DNA of 64,000 bases from Archilochus colubris (Eukaryota; Chordata; Aves; Apodiformes; Trochilidae): contig CM041083.1 of the NCBI GenBank assembly GCA_023079485.1, positions 65,653,196 to 65,717,195 of the forward strand. Direction: 5' to 3'. A program made the position numbers and the translations under genes. The notes under the pieces are model-generated. The model was not told the origin of the DNA. It was given only the letters and a program-made list of their open reading frames with translations, and did no database searches. Shown here piece by piece: positions 48,501 through 58,140 of this stretch (within the stretch, counting starts at the first letter, position 1; each line of letters opens with the position of its first letter).

Positions 48501-49283
48501 GCACCTGGGTATACTGGGACAACAGGCTGGGTTTCACCTGGTTACCAGCTCACCAGGCTGGTTAACAACTGGTTATCAACACACCAGGCCAATTAACACC
48601 CAATTACTGCTACACCAGGCCAATAAACACCCAGTTAATGGCACATCAGGCTGGTAAGCACCTCGTTAGTGACACACCAGGCTAATTAACAGCTAGTTAT
48701 TGCCACAGTGGGCCAATTAACACCCAGTTAATGGCACACCAGGTCAATTAACACCGAATTACCAACACACCAGGCTGGTAGGCACCTGGTTAGTTGCACA
48801 CCAGGCCAATTAACACCGAATTACCAACACACCAGGCTGGTAGGCACCTGGTTAGTTGCACACCAGGCTAATTAACACCCAGTTAATGGCACACCAGGCC
48901 AATTAACACTGCAGGTTCCCCGCAGACCGATGATCGACGCCCGTTTCCTGCCGCCCGGGGCCTCTCCGCCGTGGTTCCCGGGATGAACCCACCTTTCCTG
49001 ATCCAGCTCGCCCCCTCGGCTCCTCCCTCACCCCCCCAGATCTCCTTCACCCCCTTTGTCTCTTCTCTCGCCCAGGTACGGCGCCGAGCGCCGCTTGTCC
49101 GACCTCTCCGATTTCCGCCGCGTAACCGACTCGCCCCTCGCCTACCGCCGCTCGCCCACCAAGTCCCCGCTGGATTACCGCCGCCTCCCGGACCCCGACT
49201 ACCCCCCTCGCTACTCGGGGGGATACGGGGGGGACTACCTGCCCACCCCCCGCCTCCACTCGGGCTACCAGCGCCGCCTCTGA
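42557..49283 (+). CDS. RBM14: RNA-binding protein 14 (coactivator activator / paraspeckle component)
   Basis: Coding exons 42557-42902, 45551-47228 and 49076-49283 join in phase to about 743 codons (human about 670). RBM14 is a nuclear hnRNP-like coactivator and paraspeckle protein coupling transcription and splicing. RRM1 (about residues 2-70) has [12 protein letters not shown] and [15 protein letters not shown]2 starts at [12 protein letters not shown] and finishes in exon 2 with [21 protein letters not shown] glycine run follows, then a long low-complexity region with repeated SYGAQ/AYGAQ/YRAQP tyrosine units, the prion-like phase-separating segment. The C-terminus reads [32 protein letters not shown] and HSGYQRRL. 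The ATG has a good context (GCCGCCATG). Both introns carry large minisatellites. An unused acceptor-like CCCCGCAG near 48925 could mark a cassette exon. The following gene in mammals, RBM4, is absent here. Confidence 0.95.
43075..43200. repeat. CA-rich (ACACACCCCGC)n repeat
   Basis: CACACACACCCCGCACACAC units at the start of RBM14 intron 1. Confidence 0.9.
43235..44230. repeat. ~25-bp minisatellite GTACACGGAACCGGGACCTCC in RBM14 intron 1
   Basis: About 1 kb of TGTACACGGAACCGGGAYC units with variable C-runs or CTTCTTCC inserts, degrading gradually to the right. Long frames on both strands are repeat by-products. Confidence 0.95.
44290..44560. repeat. Purine-rich GGGATCCTAAAAGAGGAGGA repeat
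   Basis: About 20-bp units of TCCTAAAAGAGGAGGAGGGA in RBM14 intron 1, with rare interruptions. Confidence 0.88.
44855..45300. repeat. Polypyrimidine TTTCCTTTTCC tract in RBM14 intron 1
   Basis: Long pure-pyrimidine run of CTTTTCC/CTTCCC units before the RBM14 exon 2 acceptor. It may strengthen acceptor recognition or form a triplex. Confidence 0.92.
47275..48910. repeat. ~30-bp minisatellite in RBM14 intron 2 with inverted-repeat core
   Basis: Dozens of units of GGGTAACACCTGGTTACTGG followed by TACAGTGGGGT. From about 48200 it grades into GGTTAACACCCAGTTAATGG / CACACCAGGC units. The core GTAACACCTGGTTAC is a hairpin with arms GTAAC/GTTAC, and CACCTG is an E2-box. Confidence 0.93.
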
Positions 49284-49598
49284 GCCGGCCCCGTTGCCGG
49301 AGTTTGGGGCTTTTTTTGGGGGAGGGGGGAAGGGGGACGATCCCGGGGCCGCTTGCGTCGCTCTCTGCTCCGCCGCCGCCGCCGTCCTCCTCCGGGTCTG
49401 TTTGAGCTGTTTGTTTGGGAGGGAAGTTTCGGTTGATTTGGGTTCTGGAAGGAGTCCCGGTTCCGGTCGGGGTTCCCAGCGGGCCCTGAGGTTTTTTATA
49501 CCACCGCCGAGTTTTGGTTCTTTTTTTGGGTTGGTTTCTCAAGTTTTTCCCAGTGTTCCGGCCACCGCCCCTGGGTTTTGTAGGACTGGAAAGAAAGA

Positions 49599-49604
49599 AA
49601 TAAA
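49599..49604 (+). terminator. RBM14 polyadenylation signal (AATAAA)
   Basis: AAGAAAGAAATAAACCCTGG about 315 bases after the RBM14 stop, followed by a T/G-containing stretch. It fits the end of the 3' UTR. Confidence 0.75.
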
Positions 49605-49940
49605 CCCTGGGCTCTTCGGCCCGCCCCACGCCTGCCTCCTGCCTGGTTCTTTCACCCCTGCTTCAGAACCACTGTGACCCAAACCACCAGTGCTGCTCGG
49701 GCTTGGGCCTTGGCTGAGGTCTGGTGGCACCAAACCCTGCAGGATCCAGCTGAATCCTTGGTACTGTAAATAAATGTTGGTGAATTTTTATTCCTAAGCA
49801 GTAAAATTCAGCAAAAAAGAATTAAACTGAGTAAGAAGTGAATCTGGGGCTAAGCAAAGCAGGTGAGAGGTGGAATTTTTCCACTGGAACAATGTGAACA
49901 AATCAGGGCCCTAACGAGAGGATAATTAAAAGATAATTAA
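49605..49940. other. Intergenic DNA right of RBM14
   Basis: Unique-looking sequence between the RBM14 3' end and the right arm of the inverted duplication; no gene seen. Confidence 0.4.
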
Positions 49941-51867
49941 AAGGTGTGGGTCCTGTTCTTAAAACAAGGCCCTGCCAAGGCTAACGAGGCACCAAAGGAA
50001 GGTGAACACCTGCACAAGAAGAGCAGAAAGGTCACAAGCAGCAGAGAAGGGGAAAGTGATGGCTGGGCTCTGATATCACCTTGTAACAACGCAATGAAGT
50101 CGGGGAAATCAAGAGTGGTAAAAAGTTTGTTCAAAATGTGTAGTGAGACAGGACCAGGTGCCCTGAGTTACTGATGAGTGGGTGTGGGTTCACCTGTGTC
50201 TGGCCTCCCTCCTGAGCATGTGCAGGAGCAGGGGGCCAATAAGAGAGCAGCTGACACCCACGGAGAGGGCTCTCACTCTTCAGTGAGGATGGAGAAGTCC
50301 ACAGCTCGAGGAGCTCCAGGAGCAGGCAAGAAGGGGTAGATCCCGGAGCCCCAGGAACAGCCCTAGGACATCGTTCAGGAATGGGCTAAACCCCGAGGCC
50401 TCAGGATCAGCCTTAGGAGCAAGAAGGGCTCCTCCCGCTACAAAAATGAGCGAGACTTAATATTCTGTTAATGGTTTAATTAACTAATAAAGTTGAAATT
50501 GCAGTGAGCAAAACAGCACTGGGGGCCTGGGGAGTCTCCGCTCCACTCACACGCTTCTAAAACTCTAGAATTACCTTTGATTGATTACAGTTCTGTGAAT
50601 CGTGGAATCTTAGAATGGGCTGGGTTGGAAGGGACCTCAGAGATCATCAAGTCCAACCCTTGATCCACTCCCCCCGTGGTTCCCAGCCCATGGCACTCAG
50701 TGCCACATCCAGGCTCTTTGGAAAGATCTCCAGACACGGAGAATCCACTACTTCCCTGGGCAGCCCATTCCAATGCCTGATCACCCTCTCCAGAAAGAAA
50801 TTCTTTCTCATCTCCAACCTAAACCTCCCCTGGCACAACTTGAGACCCTGCCCTCTTGTCTTGCTGAGAGTTGCCTGGGAAAAGAGCCCAACCCCCCCCT
50901 GGCTCCAACCTCCTTTCAGGGAGTTGTAGAGAGTGATGAGGTCTCCCCTGAGCCTCCTCTTCTCCAGCCTCAACACCCCCAGCTCCCTCAGCCCTTCCTC
51001 ACAGGAATTCTGCTGGATCCCTTCACAGCCTCCTTGCTCTTCTCTGGACCTGCTCCAGCACCTCAATCTCCTTCCTGAGCTGAGGGGCCCAGAACTGGAC
51101 ACAGGACTCAAGCTGTGGCCTCACCAGGGCTGAGCACAGGGGCAGAATCCCTTCCCTGGACCTGCTGGCCACGCTGTTCCTGAGCCAGCCCAGGATGCCA
51201 TTGGCCTTCTTGGCCACCTGGGCACACTGCTGGCTCCTCTTCAGCTTCCTGGCAATCCAGACTCCCAGCCCCTTTCTGCCACTCTGTGCCCAGCCTGGAG
51301 CTCCCCATGGGGTTGTTGTGGCCAAAGTGCAGGACCCGGCACTTGGAATGTTGAACCTCATCCCGTTGGGATCATCCCAACTCTCCAGTCTGTCCAGGTC
51401 CCTCTGCAGAGCCCTCCTGCCTTCCAGCTGATCCACACTCCCCCCAGCTTGGTGTCATCTGTGAATTTGCTGATGATGGACTCAATCCCCTCATCTAAAT
51501 CATCTATAAAGATATTAAAAAATGGGCCCAACACTGATCCCTGGAGGACACCACTAGTGACCGGCCGCCAACTGGATCAGCCCCGTTCAGCACCACTCTC
51601 TGGGCCCGGCCCTCCAGCCAGTTCCTAACCCAGCACAGGGTGCTCCTGTCCAAGCTGTGGGCTGACAGTTTTTTCAGGAGGATGCTGTGGGAGACGGTGT
51701 CAAAGGCTTTGCTGAAGTCCAGGCAGACCACATCCACAGCCTTCCCCTCATCCACCAGTCGTGTCACCTGATGATAAAAGGAGCTCAGGTTGGTCAGACA
51801 GGACCTGCCCTTCCTAACCCCGTGCTGGCTGGGTCTGATCCCTTGCCCATCCTGCAGGTGCTGTGTG
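49940..51867 (-). repeat. Right arm of the inverted duplication, including an antisense CR1
   Basis: Reverse complement of about 32150-34660. It contains the CR1 3' portion (50595-51867, - strand, cut at 51867) plus the shared non-CR1 flank (50487-50595). A 154-residue translation of this CR1 part differs from the left arm at only about two positions. It lacks the 800-bp LTR of the left arm and carries its own 304-bp LTR. Confidence 0.9.
50139..50442. mobile_element. Small solo LTR (TGTAG...CTACA family), second copy
   Basis: Starts TGTAGTGAGACAGGACCAGG and ends CTCCTCCCGCTACA, flanked by the perfect 6-bp repeat AAAATG (50133-50138 and 50443-50448). The left arm of the inverted duplication has the uninterrupted target at about 34460. 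Confidence 0.93.
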
Positions 51868-51997
51868 AATATTAAAAAGGGCTGGGTTTTCAGACATATT
51901 CATCATTTTATTACAATATTCATGAGGGGCGGATTCCTCCCTTGGGGAGATACCCGGGGGTCTTTGGATGAAGTCAGAGAGGTCTTCCTCAGGCTTG
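51868..51997. other. Short sequence between CR1 and segment A
   Basis: ATTAAAAAGGGCTGGGTTTT through GAGGTCTTCCTCAGGCTTG; not found elsewhere in the window. It marks the breakpoint where the antisense CR1 ends. Confidence 0.5.
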
Positions 51998-52326
51998 AAC
52001 TTTTTACCACTCTTGATTTCCCCGACTTCATTGCGTTGTTACAAGGTGATATCAGAGCCCAGCCATAACTTTCCCCTTCTCTGCTGCTTGTGACACCTTT
52101 CTGTTCTTCTTGTGCAGGTGTTCACCTTCCTTTGGTGCCTCGTTAGCCTTGGCAGGGCCTTGTTTTAAGAACAGGACCCCCACTTTTCATTCTCTCTGAG
52201 GCAGAAGTTCCTCTCCTCAGGGCCTTGTGCTGCTCACGCTGCTTTCCGTGGAAAACCCGAGGTCTCAATTGCTTTGTCTGCCCCAGATTCACTTTCTTCT
52301 TAGTTTAGTTCTGAATTTCCTGGTTA
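51998..52326 (+). repeat. Segment A, direct copy 2
   Basis: Near-identical to 34466-34800 in the same orientation. It leads directly into the right satellite array. Confidence 0.9.
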
Positions 52327-52339
52327 ACATCACACATCA

Positions 52340-53866
52340 CAGCCCCTGCGGCACCTCCACGCCCCCAGCTCCTCCTTCCCCATCCCCACGCCCTTTTTTT
52401 TTTCCTCTTTTTCCTCCTTTTTTAAGCCAGATTCTCACACTCCTGCTCGGGGTGGCCACCAGCTCCTCGGTTTGGTCGCCCGTGGCCAGAACTCAAACCC
52501 CTCCCTCCATCACCCCCTTTGCCACCTCCAGTTCCCCAACAGGTCCCCCAGGTCCTTGTTCCTCGGGGTTTTTTTGTCATTTTCTTGTTTTTTAAGCCGG
52601 ATTCTCACACCCCCGACTCCAGGTGGCTACCGACTCCGCGGCTTGGTCGCCCGTGGCCAGAACCCAAACCCCTCCCACGATCACGCCCCCTTTGTCACCT
52701 CCACGGCCCCAGGTCCTTGTTCCCCCCTTTCCACGCCCTTTCTGTTTTTTTGTCGCTTTTTTAAGGTGGTTTCACACAATCCCAAACAGGATCCGTGTGG
52801 CTACCGACTCCGCAGCTTGGTCGCCCGTGGCTATAACCCAAACCCCTCCCATGATCACGCCCCCTTTGCCACCTCCAAACCCCCAAGAAGTCCCCCAGGT
52901 CCTTTTCCCCCCCTTTTTTTCTCGTTTTCGCCGTTTTTTAAGCCGGATTCTCACACTCCTCCTCGGGGTGGCCACCAGCTCCTCGGTTTGGTCGCCCGTG
53001 GCCAGAAGTCAAACCCCTCCCACGATCACGCCCTCTTTGTCACCTCCACGCCCCCAGCTCCTCCTTCCCCATCCCCACGCCCTTTTTTTTTTCCTCTTTT
53101 TCCTCGTTTTTAAGCCAGATTCTCACACTCCTGCTCGGGGTGGCCACCAGCTCCTCGGTTGGGTCGCCCGTGGCCAGAAGTCAAACCCCTCCCTCCATCA
53201 CCCCCTTTGCCACCTCCAGTTCCCCAACAGGTCCCCCAGGTCCTTGTTCCTCGGGTTTTTTTTTGTCGTTTTCTTGTTTTTTAAGCTGGATTCTCACACA
53301 CCCGACTCCAGGTGGCTACCGACTCCGCGGCTTGGTCGCCCGTGGCCAGAAGTCAAACCCCTCCCACGATCACGCCCCCTTTGTCACCTCCACGGCCCCA
53401 GGTCCTTGTTCCCCCCTTTCCACGCCCTTTTTGGGTTTTTGTCGCTTTTTTAAGGTGGTTTCACACAATCCCAAACAGGATCCGTGTGGCTACCGACTCC
53501 GCAGCTTGGTCGCCCGTGGCTATAACCCAAACCCCTCCCACGATCACGCCCCCTTTGCCATCTCCAAACCCCCAAGAAGTCCCCCAGGTCCTTTTTCCCC
53601 CTTTTTTCCTCGTTTTCGCCGTTTTTAAGCCGGATTCTCACACTCCTCCTCGGGGTGGCCACCAGCTCCTCGGTTTGGTCGCCCGTGGCCAGAAGTCAAA
53701 CCCCTCCCACGATCACGCCCCTTTGTCACCTCCACGCCCCCAGGTCCTCGTTCCCCGTCCCCACGCCCCTTTTTTTTCCTCTTTTTCCTCGTTTTTTAAG
53801 CCGGATTCTCGCACTCCTGCTCGGGGTGGCCACCAGCTCCTCGGTTGGGTTGCCCGTGGCTATGAG
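52340..53866 (+). repeat. ~172-bp satellite array, right block, with four-monomer higher-order repeat
   Basis: Anchors GGCYACC fall at about 52454, 52625, 52799, 52970, 53142, 53314, 53488, 53657 and 53828, giving spacings of 171, 174, 171, 172, 172, 174, 169 and 171. Monomers cycle as A (CTCCTGCTCGGGGTGG), B (CCGACTCCAGGTGG), C (CCCAAACAGGATCCGTGTGG) and D (CTCCTCCTCGGGGTGG), twice, ending in A, for a higher-order period near 687. Each has GTCGCCCGTGG, a pyrimidine run and TTTTTTAAGC. The final A overlaps the end of ZBTB3. Confidence 0.92.
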
Positions 53867-54905
53867 CTTTGCGGATGTGGCGATAAAGATCCCCGGACTG
53901 GGTGTAACTCCTCAGGCAGTGCCGACACTCGTAGGGTCTCTCGCGGGTGTGGACCGTGGCGTGACGCCGCAGGGTGTAGGAACACGAGAAGGTTTTTCCA
54001 CACGTGGGACACGTGGGAGCTTCCTCAGCCAAGAGCCCGAAACCTCCGCGGCTTTCCAGGGAAGGGGGGGGAGGTAAAAAAAGGGGTTCCCTGAACCCCC
54101 CCCCTAACCCGAAACCTCCGGATTCCTCCCCAAAATTCCCTCGGGATGAGGAGGAAGGGGGGAAAACTTGGGGGGGAGGAAGGGAGGGGGGTGGGGGAGC
54201 CCCCTCGGCTTCCTCGTCGGAGATGACGATGGCTTCGACCTTGATGGAGGTGGGGAGGGGGGCGGGGGGGGGTCCCCAAAATGGCGGAGGAGGAGGAAGA
54301 GGAGGAGGAGGGGGAGGGTTCGGTTCGGTGGAGCTGCTGGGGAGGGGGGTTCGGGGTTCGGGTTGGGTGGTGGTGTCGGCTTGGCTGGGGAGGGGGAGTT
54401 TTTCCAGGAGGTTTTGAGGGGGTTGGGAATTGGGGGTGGGAAGAAGTGTTGGGGGGGGGGGCGTTTGGTTTTGGGGTTTTTTGGGGGTTTTTTCTTCTTC
54501 TTCTTCTTCCTTTTTGGTGCTGTCGGCTTCGGGGGGGAGGCGGCTCTGGAGTTTTTTTTTGCAGAGTTGGACGACTTGGTTCATGTGGAGGTAACTGGCG
54601 GCCGCCAAAACGTCCTCCAGGGGGGGGGTCCCGACCCCCAGCCCCAATTTCCCCTCGTAAATGAACTCCAGGAGGAGCCCGAAGGCTCCCGGGGTGACGA
54701 TGTCGCTGTTGAGCCGAACCAAATCCCCTTTTTCCAACCTTTCCGTGTAAAACATGTGGAAAAAAGAGCTGCAGGCTGCCAGAACCGCCCTGTGGGCCGG
54801 GAACGGAACCGACCCGACCAGAACCGTGCAGTCACAGAGGAAACCTTGGGCTCGTTGGTCCCGGAGGCCCCGGAGGAGCTGGCGGCTGTGCTCGGGAAAT
54901 TCCAT
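53796..54905 (-). CDS. ZBTB3: BTB/POZ zinc-finger protein, ZBTB3-like
   Basis: A 369-codon single coding exon. The acceptor-like CCCTCCCCAG just upstream of the ATG suggests a non-coding first exon. The BTB domain (about residues 1-115) shows [32 protein letters not shown] and [14 protein letters not shown]. An acidic/proline-rich linker contains [12 protein letters not shown] and the conserved [12 protein letters not shown]. Two C2H2 fingers end the protein: [17 protein letters not shown] (about 299-319) and [17 protein letters not shown] (about 327-348). BTB-ZF proteins bind DNA and usually repress through corepressors recruited by BTB. As I recall, human ZBTB3 is longer (about 570 aa) with a longer tail. 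Here everything after RKAH ([19 protein letters not shown]) is encoded by a satellite monomer. The two-finger layout and the ISDEE motif favour ZBTB3 over ZBTB18/42. Confidence 0.9.
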   Translation of the reverse strand: MEFPEHSRQLLRGLRDQRAQGFLCDCTVLVGSVPFPAHRAVLAACSSFFHMFYTERLEKGDLVRLNSDIVTPGAFGLLLEFIYEGKLGLGVGTPPLEDVLAAASYLHMNQVVQLCKKKLQSRLPPEADSTKKEEEEEEKTPKKPQNQTPPPPTLLPTPNSQPPQNLLEKLPLPSQADTTTQPEPRTPLPSSSTEPNPPPPPPLPPPPPFWGPPPAPLPTSIKVEAIVISDEEAEGAPPPPSLPPPQVFPPSSSSRGNFGEESGGFGLGGGFREPLFLPPPPSLESRGGFGLLAEEAPTCPTCGKTFSCSYTLRRHATVHTRERPYECRHCLRSYTQSGDLYRHIRKAHSHGQPNRGAGGHPEQECENPA

Positions 54906-55029
54906 CCTGGAGGAGGCTCTGGGGAGGGAAAATGGGGGAAAAAAGGGGAAAAAAGGGAGGGGGAAAAGAGGGAAATGGGTCAGGGGGGCTCCGAGCCCGG
55001 GCAGAACCGGTGGGGTCTGGTTCTGACCT

Positions 55030-56340
55030 GTTCAGCACAGTTCAGTCCTCTTCAGCCCCAGTTCAGACCCAGTCAGCCCAGGCCAGACCCAGTTCAGACC
55101 CAGTTCAATGCAGTTCAGACCCAGTTCAGACCCAGTTCAATGCAGTTCATCCCAGTTCAGACCCAGTTCAATGCAGTTCAGACCCAGTTCAGACCCAGTT
55201 CACACCCAGTTCAATGCAGTTCATCCCAGTTCAGACCCATTCAATCCGGTTCAGACCCAGTTCAGCCCAGCTCAGCCCAGTCCAGACCCATCCAGCCCGG
55301 TTCAGACCCAGTTCAATCTACTTCAGACTGACTCAATGCATTTCAAACCCAGTTCAGCCCAGACTCATTCAGCCCAGTTCAGACTGGTTCAGACCGGTTC
55401 AGCCCAGTTCAGCCCCATCTCAATGCATTTCAAACCCAGTTCAGCCCAGTTCAGACCCATTTTGATGCACTTCAGACCCAGTTCATCCCAGTTCAGACCC
55501 ATTCAGCCCAGTCCAGACCCATTTTGGTGCACTTCAGCCCAGTTCAGACCCAGTTCAATCTATTTCAGACCTGACTCAATGCATTCCAAACCCAGTTCAG
55601 CCCAGTTCATACTGGTTCAGACCCATTCAGCCCAGACCAGACCCAGTTCAGCCCAGACTCATTCAGCCCAGTTCAGACCCAGTTCAGCCCAGTTCCATCT
55701 ATTTCAGACCCAGTTCAGACCTGTTCCAATGCATTTCAGCCCAGTTCAGACCCAGTTCATACTGGTTCAGACCCATTCAGCCCAGTCCAGACCCAGTTCA
55801 GCCCAGGCTCATTCAGCCCAGTTCAGACTGGTTCAGACCAGTTCAGCCCAGTTCAGCCCCATCTCAATGCATTTCAAACCCAGTTCAGCCCAGTTCAGAC
55901 CCATTTTGATGCACTTCAGACCCAGTTCATCCCAGTTCAGACCCATTCAGCACAGTTCAGACCCAGTTCAGACCCAGTTCAGACCCGTTCAGCCCGGTTC
56001 AGACCCAGTTCAATCTATTTCAGCCCTGACTCAATGCATTTCAAACCCAGTTCAGCCCTGTTCAGCCCCATTCAGCCCAGTTCAGACTGGTTCAGCCCAG
56101 TTCAGCCCAGTTCAGCCCCATTCAGACCCATTCAGCCCAGTTCAATCTGTTTCAGACCCAGTTCAGACCCGTTTCAATGCATTTCAAACCCAGTTCAGCC
56201 CAGTTCAGATCGAATTCAGACCCAGTTCAGCCCAGTTCAGGGCTCCTTCAGCCCCATTTGGGCCCAGTCCAGACCCATTTGTGGCTCAGCTCAGTTGGGC
56301 CGGGAGGGGCCCAGTTCAGACCCAGTTCAGACCCAGTTAG
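55030..56340. repeat. AGTTCAGACCC minisatellite (DR4/DR5-spaced AGTTCA)
   Basis: About 1.3 kb of 10-11-bp units, chiefly AGTTCAGACCC and AGTTCAGCCC, with AGTTCAATGC and TTTCA variants, starting about 125 bp upstream of the ZBTB3 ATG. Open frames on the + strand are repeat by-products. Confidence 0.95.
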
Positions 56341-57480
56341 AGCTCCAGTAGCCCCGTTATTCCCCATTAACCCCCAGTTAATCCCAGTTAATCCCCATTA
56401 CCCCCCGTTAATCCCCATTATTCCCCATTAACCCCCAGTTAACCCCCAATTAACCCCCAGTTAATCCCAGTTAGGTCCCGTTAATCCCAGTTAATCCCCA
56501 TTAATCCCAGTTAACCCCCATTAACCCATTACCCCCAGTTAACCCCCGTTAGGTCCTGTTAATCCCAGTTACCCCCAGTTAACTCCCAGTTAATCCCTGT
56601 TACCCCCCTTTACTCCTCCTTAAACCCCATTAACCCCCATTGGGTCCCATTAACTCCCAGTTAACCTCCAGTTAATCCCCATTAACCCCATTACCCCCTG
56701 TTAATCCCCATTATTTCCCATTGACCCCTAATTAACCCCCAATTAACCCCCGTTAACCCCCAGTTGATCCCCGTTAATCCCAGTTAGGTCCCGTTAATCC
56801 CAGTTAATCCCCATTAATCCCCAGTTAGCCCCCAGTTACCCCCCATTAACCCCTATTAATCCCCATTAACCCCCGTTAACCCCCATTAACCCCCGTTGGC
56901 TCCCATTAACTCCCAGTTAACCCCCAGTTAATCCCAGTTAACCCCCATTAACCCCGTTAATCCCCATTCTTTCCCATTAACCCCCAGTTAGCCCCCATTA
57001 ACTCCCAGTTAACCCCAGTTAATCCCACTTAATCCCTATTAACCCCATTATTTCCCATTAACCCCCAGTTAACCCCCATTAACTTCCAGTTAACCCCCAG
57101 TTAATCCCAGTTAATCCCCATTACCCCCCATTAGTCCCCATTAACCCCCATTAACCCCCAGTTAATCCCAGTTAATCCCCATTACCCCCCATTAGTCCCC
57201 ATTAACCCCCATTAACTCCCAGTTAACCCCCAGTTAATCCCCGTTAACCCCCAGTTAATCCCTGTTAATCCCAGTTAATCCCCTTTATTCCCCATTAATC
57301 CCAGTTAACCCCCATTAACCCGTTACCCCCAGTTAACCCCCGTTAGGCCCCGTTATTCCCAGTTAACCCCCAGTTTATCCCAGTTAACCCCCGGGACTTC
57401 CCGTTCCCCCCATTCACCCCCATTGGGTCCCGTTAATCCCCGTTACCCCCGTTCACCCCCGTTATTCCCTCCCCGTTATT
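56341..57480. repeat. CCCAGTTAATCCCCATTAACC minisatellite
   Basis: About 1.1 kb of GTTAATCCC / ATTAACCCCC units (9-11 bp). It is rich in TAATCC, and G-rich on the complementary strand. Confidence 0.95.
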
Positions 57481-57625
57481 AACTGATGGATTCCCCCGTT
57501 ATTTAGGGTTTTATCCCGTTATTTAGGGTTTATCCCCGTTATTTAACGTTTTATCCCCGTTATTTAGGGTTTTATCCCGTTATTTAATGGTTTTATCCCG
57601 TTATTTAACGTTCTATCCCGTTATT
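57480..57625. repeat. CCCGTTATTTAGGGTTTTAT short array
   Basis: Five to seven units of about 20 bp, TTATTTAGGGTTTTATCCCG, directly before the GANAB promoter. Confidence 0.9.
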
Positions 57626-57639
57626 CCCCCCCCTCTCCC

Positions 57640-58140
57640 CGCTCCCCCCGCCTCAGCCTCACTCACCACAAAGCAGCGCTCTGCCCCAGCCCCGCCCCCC
57701 GCCTCTGATTGGCTGCGCCGCAGCAGCGCAGTTCCCTCTCCCATCGGTCCCTCTGCCTGCCAATCAAACCGATCGCCTCGCTGATTGGTCAAGGTTTACG
57801 GACTCTCTTTTTACTCTTCCCGACTGCCGGGAAGGGGCGGGGCGCGGTTGCTAGAGGCACGGCCTTGGGGGCGGGGCGTTGCTGAGGAAGCCGCGGTTCT
57901 GATTGGTCCTCTGGAGCTGTCACTCATCTTTTCCCACCGCCTCCCCTCCCCTCGCCGACCGCTAATTCCGATTGGTCGCCGTTCCCGTCAATCAACGCTA
58001 GACACCCAATCACAGCTCGGGATTTCCGTCTCCCGGGCTACCAGGTGAGCACCGGGGGAAGGGGGGGCGGGGTTTAACTCAGCCAATCACACACCGCGGC
58101 CTAAGCCGGGCGCGGGGTCAAGGGTCATCCCCTAGCCAAG
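57640..58140 (+). promoter_or_regulatory. CCAAT-rich CpG promoter of GANAB
   Basis: At least six CCAAT/ATTGG boxes in both orientations lie within 400 bp (for example GATTGGCTGC, GCCAATCAAA, GATTGGTCAA, GATTGGTCCT, GATTGGTCGC, CCCAATCACA, GCCAATCACA), along with GGGGCGGGGC boxes. No TATA box is seen. The YY1-like CAAGATGGCGGC overlaps the start codon at 58137-58148. NF-Y clusters are common at ER-chaperone genes, which fits GANAB. It may also serve ZBTB3 in the opposite direction. Confidence 0.75.

Noticed and set aside
47275..48910. Regularly spaced repeats resembling a CRISPR array
   Set aside because: Units are contiguous and variable without unique spacers, lie in a vertebrate intron, and no cas genes exist.
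49294..49677. 127-codon frame after the RBM14 stop
   Set aside because: Lies in the RBM14 3' UTR up to the AATAAA signal; no domain or conserved motif.
55108..56340. 410-codon frame of repeated S/Q/F/P
   Set aside because: Translation of the AGTTCAGACCC minisatellite; no start context and no conserved domain.
56341..57480. Interstitial telomeric repeat
   Set aside because: Units are TTAACCCCC/TTAATCCC with irregular length; the vertebrate CCCTAA hexamer is not tandemly present.
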